Shown: piece after piece, positions 8,597 to 16,931 of the stretch
Position numbering within the stretch: the first letter of the stretch is position 1
How the letters are laid out: the number at the start of each line of letters is the position of its first letter
NCBI RefSeq assembly: GCF_009900745.1
Contig: NZ_WXVU01000006.1
Span: 181,708-245,707, forward strand
Direction: 5' to 3'
DNA from: Chryseobacterium sp. c4a
GTDB taxonomy: Bacteria; Bacteroidota; Bacteroidia; Flavobacteriales; Weeksellaceae
DNA: 64,000 nt
Translations under genes and position numbers: made by a program
Notes under the pieces: model-generated
Databases searched by the model: none
Told to the model about the DNA's origin: nothing
What the model saw: the letters and a program-made list of their open reading frames with translations, nothing else

Positions 8597-9481
8597 ATGA
8601 AGAGTCTTCAGTTTTCAGTTCCTGCCGACACCAACAAAAGTATCCGTATCCAAGAGGATATTATGCCTAATTTCTATCCTTATTTTCATCGGCATACAGA
8701 AACACAGATTATGTGGATTCTTAAAGGACATGGTACATTGGCTATAGAGCAGAATCTCTTCAGCTTTGAACCCGGAGATATTTTTTATCTGGGAGCCAAT
8801 CAGTCGCATGTTTTCAAAGGAGATTTTAATGAGAATGAAAAACAAAAGGTTCATGCAATCTCTATTTTCTTTGATCCTGATAAAAAAATAGCCGCTTTTT
8901 TTGATCTCCCTGAATTTGAAGAACTTAAAAATTTCATTAAATACTCAAAAATAGGATTTCAGGTTGCTTCAAAACTAAAATCGAGTGTAGGAGAAAGCAT
9001 GGCAGCCTTACAAAAGACCCAAGGTATAGAACAGATCATCGATTTTATAAAGATTTTAAACTACCTGATGCAAAACAGGCATCTACATATTCCTTTATCT
9101 TCAGAAAAGAACCTGCCCAACCATATTTCTGACAATGATCAGAGGATTATTGATGCTCAGACTTATATTAAGAAAAATTTTACCCAGCATAAACTTACCC
9201 TTGATACCATTGCAAAAGAAGCGTGTATGACTCCACAGGCATTTTGCAGATCCTTTAAAAAACGAACAAGGATTACCTATATTCAATATCTGAATGAGTT
9301 ACGCGTACAAAGAGCTTGCAGATTATTAACCTCCAGCAGTATGTACAGCATCTCTTCTGTTGCTTTTAACAGCGGATTCAATAGTTTAACCAATTTCAAC
9401 CGGGTGTTTAAATCCATTATGAAATATTCTCCAAAGGAATATCTGAAGCATTATAAAGAAGCTACTTTTGACTACAAATAA
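8597..9481 (+). CDS. AraC family regulator, probably of hydroxyproline/proline-peptide genes
   Basis: Transcription factor with an N-terminal cupin-type sensor region (about 1-130; HRHTETQIMWILKGHG, then FEPGDIFYLGANQSHVF) and a C-terminal AraC double helix-turn-helix (about 190-290; LDTIAKEACMTPQAFCRSFK and SISSVAFNSGFNSLTNFNRVFK). It lies between the divergent DPP4/aminopeptidase P operon and the hydroxyproline catabolic operon, ending 88 bp before the latter. The position suggests it responds to 4-hydroxyproline or an intermediate, but that is inference. The family call is firm. Confidence 0.88.
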   Translation: MKSLQFSVPADTNKSIRIQEDIMPNFYPYFHRHTETQIMWILKGHGTLAIEQNLFSFEPGDIFYLGANQSHVFKGDFNENEKQKVHAISIFFDPDKKIAAFFDLPEFEELKNFIKYSKIGFQVASKLKSSVGESMAALQKTQGIEQIIDFIKILNYLMQNRHLHIPLSSEKNLPNHISDNDQRIIDAQTYIKKNFTQHKLTLDTIAKEACMTPQAFCRSFKKRTRITYIQYLNELRVQRACRLLTSSSMYSISSVAFNSGFNSLTNFNRVFKSIMKYSPKEYLKHYKEATFDYK

Positions 9482-9491
9482 CTACATGTTA

Positions 9492-9552
9492 AAATACGGT
9501 CAGTATTTATTAAAATATTAACATTTACCGTTTTGAAATTCACTTAGTTTTG
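9492..9552 (+). promoter_or_regulatory. candidate promoter/operator of the hydroxyproline operon
   Basis: An inverted repeat AAATAC-N5-GTATTT (9492-9508) lies before a -7-like box TAGTTTTG (9545-9552). The operon start codon is at 9570. It could be the AraC operator, but no second copy was found to confirm it. Confidence 0.35.
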
Positions 9553-9569
9553 AATAAATATTATTTGAT

Positions 9570-10475
9570 ATGAGTACAAAACTAAACTGGGAAGGAATTT
9601 ATCCTGCTGTATTAACTCCTTTTACGAAAGAAGGAAAGATTGATTTTGAAATGTTTGAGATTAATACAGAAGCCCAGATTAAAGCCGGAGTTCACGGAAT
9701 TATCCTTGCCGGAACATTAGGAGAAGCCAGTGCCTTGGAAACCGAAGAGAAATTTGAACTTCTCCAATATGCTAAAAAAATTACACAAGGCAGAATTCCC
9801 GTTATTCTGAACCTTTCTGAAAATACTACCAAAAATGCAGTAGGTTTTGCCCAAAAAGCAAAAGAACTGGGAGCGGATGGATTAATGCTTCTCCCTCCAA
9901 TGCGTTACAAAGCAGACAGCCGCGAAGTGGTAGAATATTTTAAAGCTGTGGCTAGTGCTACAGATCTTCCCATTCTTATTTATAACAACCCTGTTGATTA
10001 TGGTATTTATGTAACCTTAGAAATGTTTGATGAGCTTATTGAATATCCAACCATTCAGGCAGTGAAAGAATCCACAAGAGATCTGGCCAATGTAACCCGA
10101 ATGATCAACCGTTTTGGAAAAAGAATTAAAATTCTTGGTGGTGTAGATACTATTTGTCTTGAAACATTAATGCTTGGTGCTGACGGACTTGTTGCAGGAT
10201 TGGTAGATGCTTTTCCCAACGAAACAATAGCTATGTATAAGTATGCTAAAACAGGTCAATACGATAAAGCAGTAGCCATTTACAGATGGTTTATGCCCCT
10301 GTTGGAGCTTGATATCCATCCAAAACTTATTCAATACATTAAGCTGGCGGCCACCGCAGAAGGAATAAGCAATCCACATGTAAGAGCCCCACGTCTTGAA
10401 CTTCAGGGTGAAGAAGCTGAAAGAATCAATAAGATTATTGAAGAGGGCAGAACCAACCGCCCAGCATTGAACTAA
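9570..10475 (+). CDS. DHDPS-family lyase, probable 1-pyrroline-4-hydroxy-2-carboxylate deaminase
   Basis: Class I aldolase-type TIM barrel of the dihydrodipicolinate synthase family (301 residues). Visible features are the N-terminal GIYPAVLTPFT, the Tyr of LIYNNPVDYGI and the Schiff-base Lys in QAVKESTRDL. In hydroxyproline degradation this family member deaminates and dehydrates 1-pyrroline-4-hydroxy-2-carboxylate to 2-oxoglutarate semialdehyde. I assign that role because the next three genes encode the other steps. It is the first gene of the operon, 15 bp ahead of the dehydrogenase gene. A dapA role in lysine synthesis is unlikely from context. Confidence 0.82.
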   Translation: MSTKLNWEGIYPAVLTPFTKEGKIDFEMFEINTEAQIKAGVHGIILAGTLGEASALETEEKFELLQYAKKITQGRIPVILNLSENTTKNAVGFAQKAKELGADGLMLLPPMRYKADSREVVEYFKAVASATDLPILIYNNPVDYGIYVTLEMFDELIEYPTIQAVKESTRDLANVTRMINRFGKRIKILGGVDTICLETLMLGADGLVAGLVDAFPNETIAMYKYAKTGQYDKAVAIYRWFMPLLELDIHPKLIQYIKLAATAEGISNPHVRAPRLELQGEEAERINKIIEEGRTNRPALN

Positions 10476-10490
10476 TATCAGAAAAAAGCT

Positions 10491-11975
10491 ATGATCGAAG
10501 AAACATCAAAACAAAATATTGATCTGAGCATTCAGATGGCTTCTGAAGCTTATCAATTCCTGAAAAATACAACAATAAAAGAACGGGCAGCATTGATGAA
10601 TACTGTTGCCGATCAAATTGAAGCGTTGGGAGATGAACTTTTCACCATTGCTCATTCTGAAACTTCATTACCTCTGGCAAGACTTACAGGTGAAAAAGCC
10701 CGAACAGTAGGCCAATGGCGAAGTTATGCAAAAGCAGTAGCCTCCGGAATATACACAGAACCAAGAATTGATCTTGCCCAGCCAGAGAAACAGAAAGGAG
10801 ATCTCAGAAAATATAATATAGGATTAGGGCCTGTGGTGGTCTTTGGAGCCAGTAATTTTCCGTTTGCTTTTTCCACTGCAGGTGGTGATACTGCAAGTGC
10901 CATAGGAGCAGGATGTCCTGTGATTGTAAAAGCACATCCGGGTCACCCCAAGACCTCTCAAATCATGGCTGATGTTATAACGAGTGCTGTAAAAGAATTC
11001 GGATGGCCTGAAGGTATTTTTAGCCATATTACCGGAACAACCTATGAGATTGGTGCTTATTTAACGCAGCATCAGGACATTCAGGCAGTAGCATTTACCG
11101 GTTCATTTAGTGGCGGGAAAGCGTTGTTTGATATTGCTAACCGTCGTGAAAACCCTATTCCGGTTTTTGCAGAAATGGGAAGTATCAATCCGGTTTTTGC
11201 ATTACAAAACCTACTGGAAAATAAAGCAGAAACCTTAGCCAAGGAATATGTTTCATCATTAACATTAGGAGTAGGGCAATTCTGTACCAATCCAGGGGTA
11301 TTTATTGCTCTTAAAGGAGCATCATTGGATCGCTTTATTGCTGCAATAAAAAATGAAATTAGAGGAACTATCCCTTCTAATATGCTTCACAAAGGGATAT
11401 ATGACAACTTTGAAAAACATAAATCTATTGCATTACAACAACCCGATATTGAAATAATGGCATCGGCTGAAGCAGAAGACGGAAAGGGAAGCGCTGTGAT
11501 TATAAAAACAAATACCAAAAGCTTTATCAATAATCCTGTATTGAGTGAAGAAGTGTTCGGCCCTTTTGGAATTATTGTCACTTGCGAAAATCAGGAAGAA
11601 TTCATACACATTGCTCAAAAGTTAAAAGGCCAGCTAACCATTACTGTAGCAGCAACGCGTGATGATGTATATGAAAATTCAGCATTAATCAGTCTTTTGA
11701 AAGATAAATGCGGAAGATTATTATTCAACGGAATGCCTACAGGAGTAGAAGTTGTTTATGCTATGCAGCACGGAGGGACATTCCCGTCTACAACAGATTC
11801 CCGTTTTACTTCAGTAGGCCCAGATGCAGTTAAGCGATTTGTTCGTCCCATTTCTTTCCAAAATTGGCCGGATGAATTTTTACCCGACGAACTGAAGAAC
11901 GAAAATCCATTACAAATTAGCAGAATGGTGGATGGAGAAATTCATTCAGGATCATTAAAATTAGAAACAATATGA
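10491..11975 (+). CDS. aldehyde dehydrogenase, probable 2-oxoglutarate semialdehyde dehydrogenase
   Basis: NAD(P)-dependent aldehyde dehydrogenase of 494 residues. The catalytic Cys is near residue 265 in VGQFCTNPG and the general-base Glu near 228 in FAEMGSINP. Cofactor-binding segments are VVFGASNFPFAFS and VAFTGSFSGG. The family member 2,5-dioxovalerate dehydrogenase oxidises 2-oxoglutarate semialdehyde to 2-oxoglutarate, the last step of the hydroxyproline route. The operon position between the deaminase and the epimerase supports this. Its stop overlaps the next start by 4 bp (ATGA), indicating coupling. Confidence 0.85.
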   Translation: MIEETSKQNIDLSIQMASEAYQFLKNTTIKERAALMNTVADQIEALGDELFTIAHSETSLPLARLTGEKARTVGQWRSYAKAVASGIYTEPRIDLAQPEKQKGDLRKYNIGLGPVVVFGASNFPFAFSTAGGDTASAIGAGCPVIVKAHPGHPKTSQIMADVITSAVKEFGWPEGIFSHITGTTYEIGAYLTQHQDIQAVAFTGSFSGGKALFDIANRRENPIPVFAEMGSINPVFALQNLLENKAETLAKEYVSSLTLGVGQFCTNPGVFIALKGASLDRFIAAIKNEIRGTIPSNMLHKGIYDNFEKHKSIALQQPDIEIMASAEAEDGKGSAVIIKTNTKSFINNPVLSEEVFGPFGIIVTCENQEEFIHIAQKLKGQLTITVAATRDDVYENSALISLLKDKCGRLLFNGMPTGVEVVYAMQHGGTFPSTTDSRFTSVGPDAVKRFVRPISFQNWPDEFLPDELKNENPLQISRMVDGEIHSGSLKLETI

Positions 11976-12970
11976 ACAGAACATTTTTTTGCATAGACTC
12001 TCATACCTGTGGCTGTCCTGTACGTCTTGTTGCAGGAGGTGCCCCAATTTTAAAGGGAAACTCTATGATGGAGCGCAGACTTCACTTCATGAAAGAATAT
12101 GATTGGATTCGAAAAGGGTTAATGTTTGAACCTCGCGGACATGATATGATGAGTGGAAGTATTCTTTATCCTCCTGTTGATGAAGAAAATGATATTGGAG
12201 TTCTATACATTGAAACCAGTGGCTGCTTACCGATGTGCGGACATGGAACTATCGGAACAGTTACCATTGCTATAGAAGAAGGTTTAGTAGTTCCTAAAAT
12301 TCCTGGAAAATTACGTTTAGAAACCCCTGCAGGACTTATTCTCATAGATTATATACAGGAAGGAAAAAAAGTAATATCGGTAAAACTAACCAATGTGAAG
12401 TCTTTTCTCTATGCTGAAAATCTTGAAGTCGAATGTCCCGATCTTGGGCATATAAAGGCCGATGTTGCCTATGGAGGAAATTTTTACGCCATTATTGATC
12501 CTCAGGAAAACTTTAGAGATATTTCTGACTTTACAGCAAGTCAGCTTATCCATTATGGAAAGATTATCAGGAAATTACTTAATGAAAAATATCAATTCAT
12601 CCATCCTGAAAATGAACATATTTCCGGATTAAGCCATATTCAATGGACGGGAAATCCCAAAGATCCCAAAGCCAGTGGACGAAATGCCGTATTAGTAGGT
12701 GAAAATGCCTTAGACCGTTCCCCTTGCGGAACAGGAACATCAGCAAGAATGGCTCAATGGTATGCTAAAGGTAAACTAAAAGAAGGGGAAGAATTTATCC
12801 ATGAAAGCTATATCGGATCTCAGTTTATAGGAAGAATTGAGGGCACAGCCACCATTGATGGTAAACCGGCTATTATCCCTTCAGTAGAAGGCTGGGCAAG
12901 AATTACCGGTTATAATCAGATTATTATTGATGATGAAGATCCTTATTGGCAGGGCTTTCAGGTAATGTAA
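11972..12970 (+). CDS. 4-hydroxyproline 2-epimerase (proline racemase family)
   Basis: Cofactor-independent epimerase converting trans-4-hydroxy-L-proline to cis-4-hydroxy-D-proline. The two catalytic cysteines of the family are visible: near residue 89 in GCLPMCGHGTIG and near residue 252 in DRSPCGTGTSARMA. Having both Cys separates it from the Cys/Thr trans-3-hydroxyproline dehydratases of the same family. The N-terminal CIDSHTCGCPVRLV is typical. Length (332) is normal. It is the third gene of the operon and defines the pathway as hydroxyproline use rather than lysine or sugar-acid breakdown. Confidence 0.9.
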   Translation: MNRTFFCIDSHTCGCPVRLVAGGAPILKGNSMMERRLHFMKEYDWIRKGLMFEPRGHDMMSGSILYPPVDEENDIGVLYIETSGCLPMCGHGTIGTVTIAIEEGLVVPKIPGKLRLETPAGLILIDYIQEGKKVISVKLTNVKSFLYAENLEVECPDLGHIKADVAYGGNFYAIIDPQENFRDISDFTASQLIHYGKIIRKLLNEKYQFIHPENEHISGLSHIQWTGNPKDPKASGRNAVLVGENALDRSPCGTGTSARMAQWYAKGKLKEGEEFIHESYIGSQFIGRIEGTATIDGKPAIIPSVEGWARITGYNQIIIDDEDPYWQGFQVM

Positions 12971-12984
12971 AGTTTGTAAAAAGT

Positions 12985-14250
12985 ATGACACAAAATAAAG
13001 GCAAAGCACTGATTATCGGTGCAGGAATAGCAGGACTAAGTTCAGCATATTATCTTTTACAAAAAGGCTGGCAGGTAGAAATACTGGAACAGAATGACCT
13101 TAGCAACAATTGTTCTTACGGCAATGCAGGAATGATTGTCCCCAGCCATTTTACCCCATTAGCCGCACCCGGAGTTGTTGCACAGGGGATCCGCTGGATG
13201 TTTGACAGTAAAAGTCCGTTTTATGTGAAGCCTTCACTCAGTACTCAATTGTTATCCTGGGGACTTAAATTTCTGAAACATTCCAATCAGAAACATGTAG
13301 ACTATTCAGCAACAGCAATCAGGGATCTCAATTTGGCAAGCAGCAGTCTTTACAATGAAATTGCTCAAAATCCTGAATTTGATTTTGAATTGAATCAAAA
13401 CGGAATTCTAATGCTCTATAAAACGGAAAAAGTAGCAGAAGAGGAAACAGAGCTAGCCCATAAAGCCATCAGTTTAGGATTGCCTGTAGATATTCTGGAT
13501 AAAAAGAAAATTCAGGAATTGGAACCCAATACCCAATTGGATGTCATGGGAGGAATCAATTACAAATGTGATGGTCACATGAATCCTGTAAAGCTGATGA
13601 AGCAAATGATCTCTTACCTTAAAAGTAGTGGCGTTATTTTCCACACACAGCACAAGGTAACGGGATATGAAATTACAGGAAACACCATACATGCGATAAT
13701 AGCAAATGGTAAAAAATTTTCAGCAGACCGTTTTGTAATGACTGGAGGTTCATTTTTGCCGGAACTTGCCCAAAAAGCAGGGATTAAAATTCAATTGATG
13801 CCAGGGAAAGGGTATTCTTTTATGCATACTCCGGAAAACTCAATCCATAGATTGGAGCATGCTGCATTATTATTAGAAGCAAGAGTAGCGGTAACCCCTA
13901 TGAATGGACAAATCCGTTTTGGAGGAACTATGGAACTGGCTTCTCATCAGGATAAAATTAATATGAAAAGAGTAGAAGGAATTGTCCAATCTATCCCAAA
14001 ATATTTGCCAGATTTTCAGGTTAAATTACCCAAAGAATCGGAAATCTGGTTGGGTTACAGACCTTGTGCTCCTGACGGACTTCCCTATCTGGGACAATCT
14101 TCCCAATTAAAAAACTTGATCATCGCAGGCGGCGGTGGTATGATGGGACTAAGCTTGGGACCCATTTTTGGAAAAACGGTTTCAGAACTTGCCAATGACC
14201 AAACGCCAACGGTTGAGATAAAGATATTCAACCCTGAAAGATTTAATTAA
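12985..14250 (+). CDS. FAD-dependent D-amino acid oxidase, probable D-hydroxyproline dehydrogenase
   Basis: DadA/DAO-fold flavoprotein (421 residues) that would oxidise cis-4-hydroxy-D-proline to 1-pyrroline-4-hydroxy-2-carboxylate, probably passing electrons to the respiratory chain. The dinucleotide motif is IIGAGIAGLSSAYYL near the start, followed by the acidic VEILEQ strand end. A second FAD contact, IIAGGGGMMGLSLGP, is near the C terminus. I start at ATG 12985, 14 bp after the epimerase stop; an upstream TTG at 12946 would lie inside the epimerase gene. It is the last gene of the operon. D-specificity is inferred from the epimerase beside it. Confidence 0.87.
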   Translation: MTQNKGKALIIGAGIAGLSSAYYLLQKGWQVEILEQNDLSNNCSYGNAGMIVPSHFTPLAAPGVVAQGIRWMFDSKSPFYVKPSLSTQLLSWGLKFLKHSNQKHVDYSATAIRDLNLASSSLYNEIAQNPEFDFELNQNGILMLYKTEKVAEEETELAHKAISLGLPVDILDKKKIQELEPNTQLDVMGGINYKCDGHMNPVKLMKQMISYLKSSGVIFHTQHKVTGYEITGNTIHAIIANGKKFSADRFVMTGGSFLPELAQKAGIKIQLMPGKGYSFMHTPENSIHRLEHAALLLEARVAVTPMNGQIRFGGTMELASHQDKINMKRVEGIVQSIPKYLPDFQVKLPKESEIWLGYRPCAPDGLPYLGQSSQLKNLIIAGGGGMMGLSLGPIFGKTVSELANDQTPTVEIKIFNPERFN

Positions 14251-14331
14251 AAAACATCACATAACACACAAAATTATGCCAAAAACAATTTGATTATTCA
14301 AATAATTTATTAACAAACAAATCCAAAATTT

Positions 14332-16488
14332 ATGAAAAAATTTAAATTACTATTACTTGTTTCCCTATTTCCAATAATAGGTTTTGCTCAAGAAAACAGA
14401 CCTCATGAGTGTAAAGCAGATGAAATGATGAAAAAACATTTTGAACGGCACCCTGAATCTAAGGCTGAATATGAAAATTTTGAAAAATTCACCAAAGATT
14501 TTGTAAAAAAAATGGAATCAAACAAAACTCCATTGAATCAAAAGGTCAATGCTCCCACCTATATCATACCTGTGGTTTTTCATGTGTATGGAGAATCTCA
14601 GAGTAATGTAAAGGTAAATTACCAAAAAGTAGTTGACTTGCTGCAACAAATCAACTTAAATTTCAATGGAATTAATACCGATTCAAACACTATAGATTCT
14701 TACTTTCAGCCTATTAGGGGCACATTAAGTATTGAATTCCGCTTAGCTAAAATTGACCCAACCGGAAAAGCAACAAGCGGAGTGGTATTTCACCCTTTCA
14801 AAAGTGGATATGGCAACGGAGGCGGATATGATGCCCAAATTGGCGCAGATGCATGGGATAATACAAAGTATATGAATGTGTATATACAAAATGATCTATA
14901 TGCTGATAAAGATTTATATCAATCAGGAGTTGCCTGGTATCCGGATTCATACATGACTTCAGTAAACACAGCAAGAGTTGTTTATAATGGCCGTTATATA
15001 TATGATGCTGCAGGAACTGTAGCTTCAAACGAGTTTTCTGATACATTCACTCACGAATTTGGGCATTGGTTAAATCTTCAACACACGTTCAATGTTCTTT
15101 GTTCAACTGCGAACCCTAGTAATGATGGTGACGGAGTTGCTGACACCCCTGTAGAAAATAATTCTTCCGGATTAGGGTGTACAGGTGGAAACAATTGTCT
15201 TGGACAAAAAGTGAACGTTGAAAACTATATGGGATACAACGGTTCCGCTGGTTGTTATAAAATGTTTACCAATGGACAAGTTAATAGAATGTTAGCCGCA
15301 TTAAATCACCCGTCAAGAATAAATTTATGGCAGCCGGCCAATTTAGCCGCAACCGGAGTTGCCAATACTCTTCCTAAATTAACCCTTAGTAACAGTACCT
15401 TTACAGAGAACTTAAACAATAATGGAGCTGTATCATTAGATGGAACAGTAACATCTGCTCCTACATCAACCATTACCCTAAACGGAGCAACATTTGCCGT
15501 ACCAAATGGAACAACTCTTATTGGAGGTACACATTTCAATTCTTCATTACCAGCAGGACTAACAGCAACTATAGCAGTTACAAGCCCTACTACAGCTACA
15601 CTTACCATCAATGGTGCAGCAACCAGTCATTCTAAAGGTCAGGTTCTGAATTCTTCAATTACATTCCTAAATCCGGCTATAACAGGAGGCGTAACTTCAT
15701 TAGGATCAACTACATCTTTAGCATTAACTTTTTCTTACAAAGATCCCTATAAAATAGTTACAGGAACTCCTTTGGAAAGTTATGCCAACCCAACACCAAC
15801 AACAGTAACAACCAACTCCGGAGCACCTTGGAAATATTTTATCATTAACCCGGAGCTTAGTGATGATGCAGGGTATGGAGCTTGGTACTATGGAGCAAAT
15901 CAATTAAAATTGGAAACCTATTGGAAAGGATTAGTATGTGGGGTAGGGACAAGAAATATTAGTTTAATTCCGTCTTGCACCACTATAAGTAATGCAAATA
16001 ATATAGGGTATCCAACTGGTACTCCCGGGCAACTTGACGTGTACACCCCTACATATACTACCTGGTCTGGCAAAACAGCTTATGTTGGTTTTAGAAACCA
16101 ATTCGAAGGTTATAATATTAACGGCTATTTCAAACTGAGTGTCGGAGCCAATGGTTCAGGTTATTCTGTAACTGAGTTTGCCTATAATACACAACCTTAT
16201 GGCAGTATTACAACGCCTTGTCCATCATCATTATCACCATTATCCACTTCCGACATTGATATAACAAACTCAGAAACATCCATCTATCCAAATCCGGTTT
16301 CTGATGTATTGACTATTAAAACAAAAGGAGAAATTAAATCAATTTCTGTTTACGACATGTCCGGAAGAAAAATGAATGCTAAAGTTATGGGTGATAAGGT
16401 TGATGTTAAACACTTCCTAAGCGGAACCTATTTAATTGATATTGAAACTTCCTTAGGGAAATCTTCCCAAAAATTCATTAAAAAATAG
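14332..16488 (+). CDS. secreted M43-type zinc metalloprotease with T9SS sorting domain
   Basis: Exported protease of 718 residues. A signal peptide (LLLLVSLFPIIGFAQ) is followed by a prodomain-like region and a pappalysin-type catalytic domain. The zinc motif HEFGHWLNLQH has His at about 241, 245 and 251, and the Met-turn is in VENYMGYNG. The middle (about 350-470) is a Thr/Ser-rich beta region with a TSAPTSTITLNGATFAVP-type repeat. The last 75 residues are a type A T9SS sorting domain: SIYPNPVSDVLTIKTKG, ISVYDMSGRK and the ending SSQKFIKK. It lies 81 bp after the hydroxyproline operon and may supply its peptides, though co-regulation is not shown. Confidence 0.9.
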   Translation: MKKFKLLLLVSLFPIIGFAQENRPHECKADEMMKKHFERHPESKAEYENFEKFTKDFVKKMESNKTPLNQKVNAPTYIIPVVFHVYGESQSNVKVNYQKVVDLLQQINLNFNGINTDSNTIDSYFQPIRGTLSIEFRLAKIDPTGKATSGVVFHPFKSGYGNGGGYDAQIGADAWDNTKYMNVYIQNDLYADKDLYQSGVAWYPDSYMTSVNTARVVYNGRYIYDAAGTVASNEFSDTFTHEFGHWLNLQHTFNVLCSTANPSNDGDGVADTPVENNSSGLGCTGGNNCLGQKVNVENYMGYNGSAGCYKMFTNGQVNRMLAALNHPSRINLWQPANLAATGVANTLPKLTLSNSTFTENLNNNGAVSLDGTVTSAPTSTITLNGATFAVPNGTTLIGGTHFNSSLPAGLTATIAVTSPTTATLTINGAATSHSKGQVLNSSITFLNPAITGGVTSLGSTTSLALTFSYKDPYKIVTGTPLESYANPTPTTVTTNSGAPWKYFIINPELSDDAGYGAWYYGANQLKLETYWKGLVCGVGTRNISLIPSCTTISNANNIGYPTGTPGQLDVYTPTYTTWSGKTAYVGFRNQFEGYNINGYFKLSVGANGSGYSVTEFAYNTQPYGSITTPCPSSLSPLSTSDIDITNSETSIYPNPVSDVLTIKTKGEIKSISVYDMSGRKMNAKVMGDKVDVKHFLSGTYLIDIETSLGKSSQKFIKK

Positions 16489-16639
16489 GATCAAACGCAA
16501 TATCGATACAATATTGAAGGTGGGCAGTATTCTGGAAATGGAACCCTTCTTGGCCAGTAGCCTCCTGATTACTGCTTCAAAGCGGTTACAAAACTGGTTT
16601 AAGACTTTTTAAACAGATACATTTAATGAAATAATTTAG
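16489..16639. other. unexplained intergenic segment, less AT-rich than its flanks
   Basis: No complete gene was found. One plus-strand frame stays open for about 40 codons to a stop at 16610-16612, with a translation ending LITASKRLQNWFKTF. It also reads openly on the minus strand. The composition differs from the AT-rich sequence that follows, so it may be a gene relic, but I recognise no family. Confidence 0.25.
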
Positions 16640-16704
16640 TATTGATATGTTAGCTATTCACTTGTTGAATAAAAGATGGGCTTAATTTTTTAAGTCCATT
16701 TTTT
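16640..16704 (+). repeat. 65-bp direct repeat with terminator hairpin, left copy
   Basis: The sequence from TATTGATAT through TATTCACTTGTTGAATAAAA to the hairpin GGGCTTAATTTTTTAAGTCC and a T-run recurs at 21247-21310. The last 49 bp are identical, and the first part differs only in a 5-6 bp core. The hairpin plus T-tract looks like a Rho-independent terminator. The two copies bracket the phospholipase/DUF2931 locus. Confidence 0.75.
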
Positions 16705-16759
16705 ATAATAAGTCCATATATATATATTCCATAATATGTGATTTATTTAAAATATTTTT

Positions 16760-16767
16760 TATATTTG
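16760..16767 (+). promoter_or_regulatory. candidate -7 box (TATATTTG) upstream of the phospholipase locus
   Basis: TATATTTG matches the Bacteroidota -7 consensus. It lies about 165 bp before the effector start at 16932, so a long leader is implied if it is used. The rest of 16705-16931 holds no gene. Confidence 0.35.
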
Positions 16768-16931
16768 AATAAACACTAAAACAACACAAATGATCTCTAT
16801 TTTCAATCGCTTTCTGCATGATTCCTGCTATTTTATTAATACAAGGTTGTATAAAAATACATTCTTTGATATGCTACAGATCGGAAAAAGATATATGATT
16901 TTGTGAAAGAATAATTTTTAATACTATTATC

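Noticed and set aside
9570..10475. Lysine-biosynthetic dapA
   Set aside because: Family motifs alone would allow it, but the operon with a hydroxyproline epimerase, semialdehyde dehydrogenase and D-amino acid oxidase points to the deaminase.
12946..12984. TTG start extending the D-amino acid oxidase into the epimerase gene
   Set aside because: The extension has no family similarity, and the FAD motif follows ATG 12985 at the usual distance.
15306..15611. Val/Ala-rich minus-strand frame inside the metalloprotease
   Set aside because: It mirrors the Thr/Ser repeat region of the protease and has no start context.
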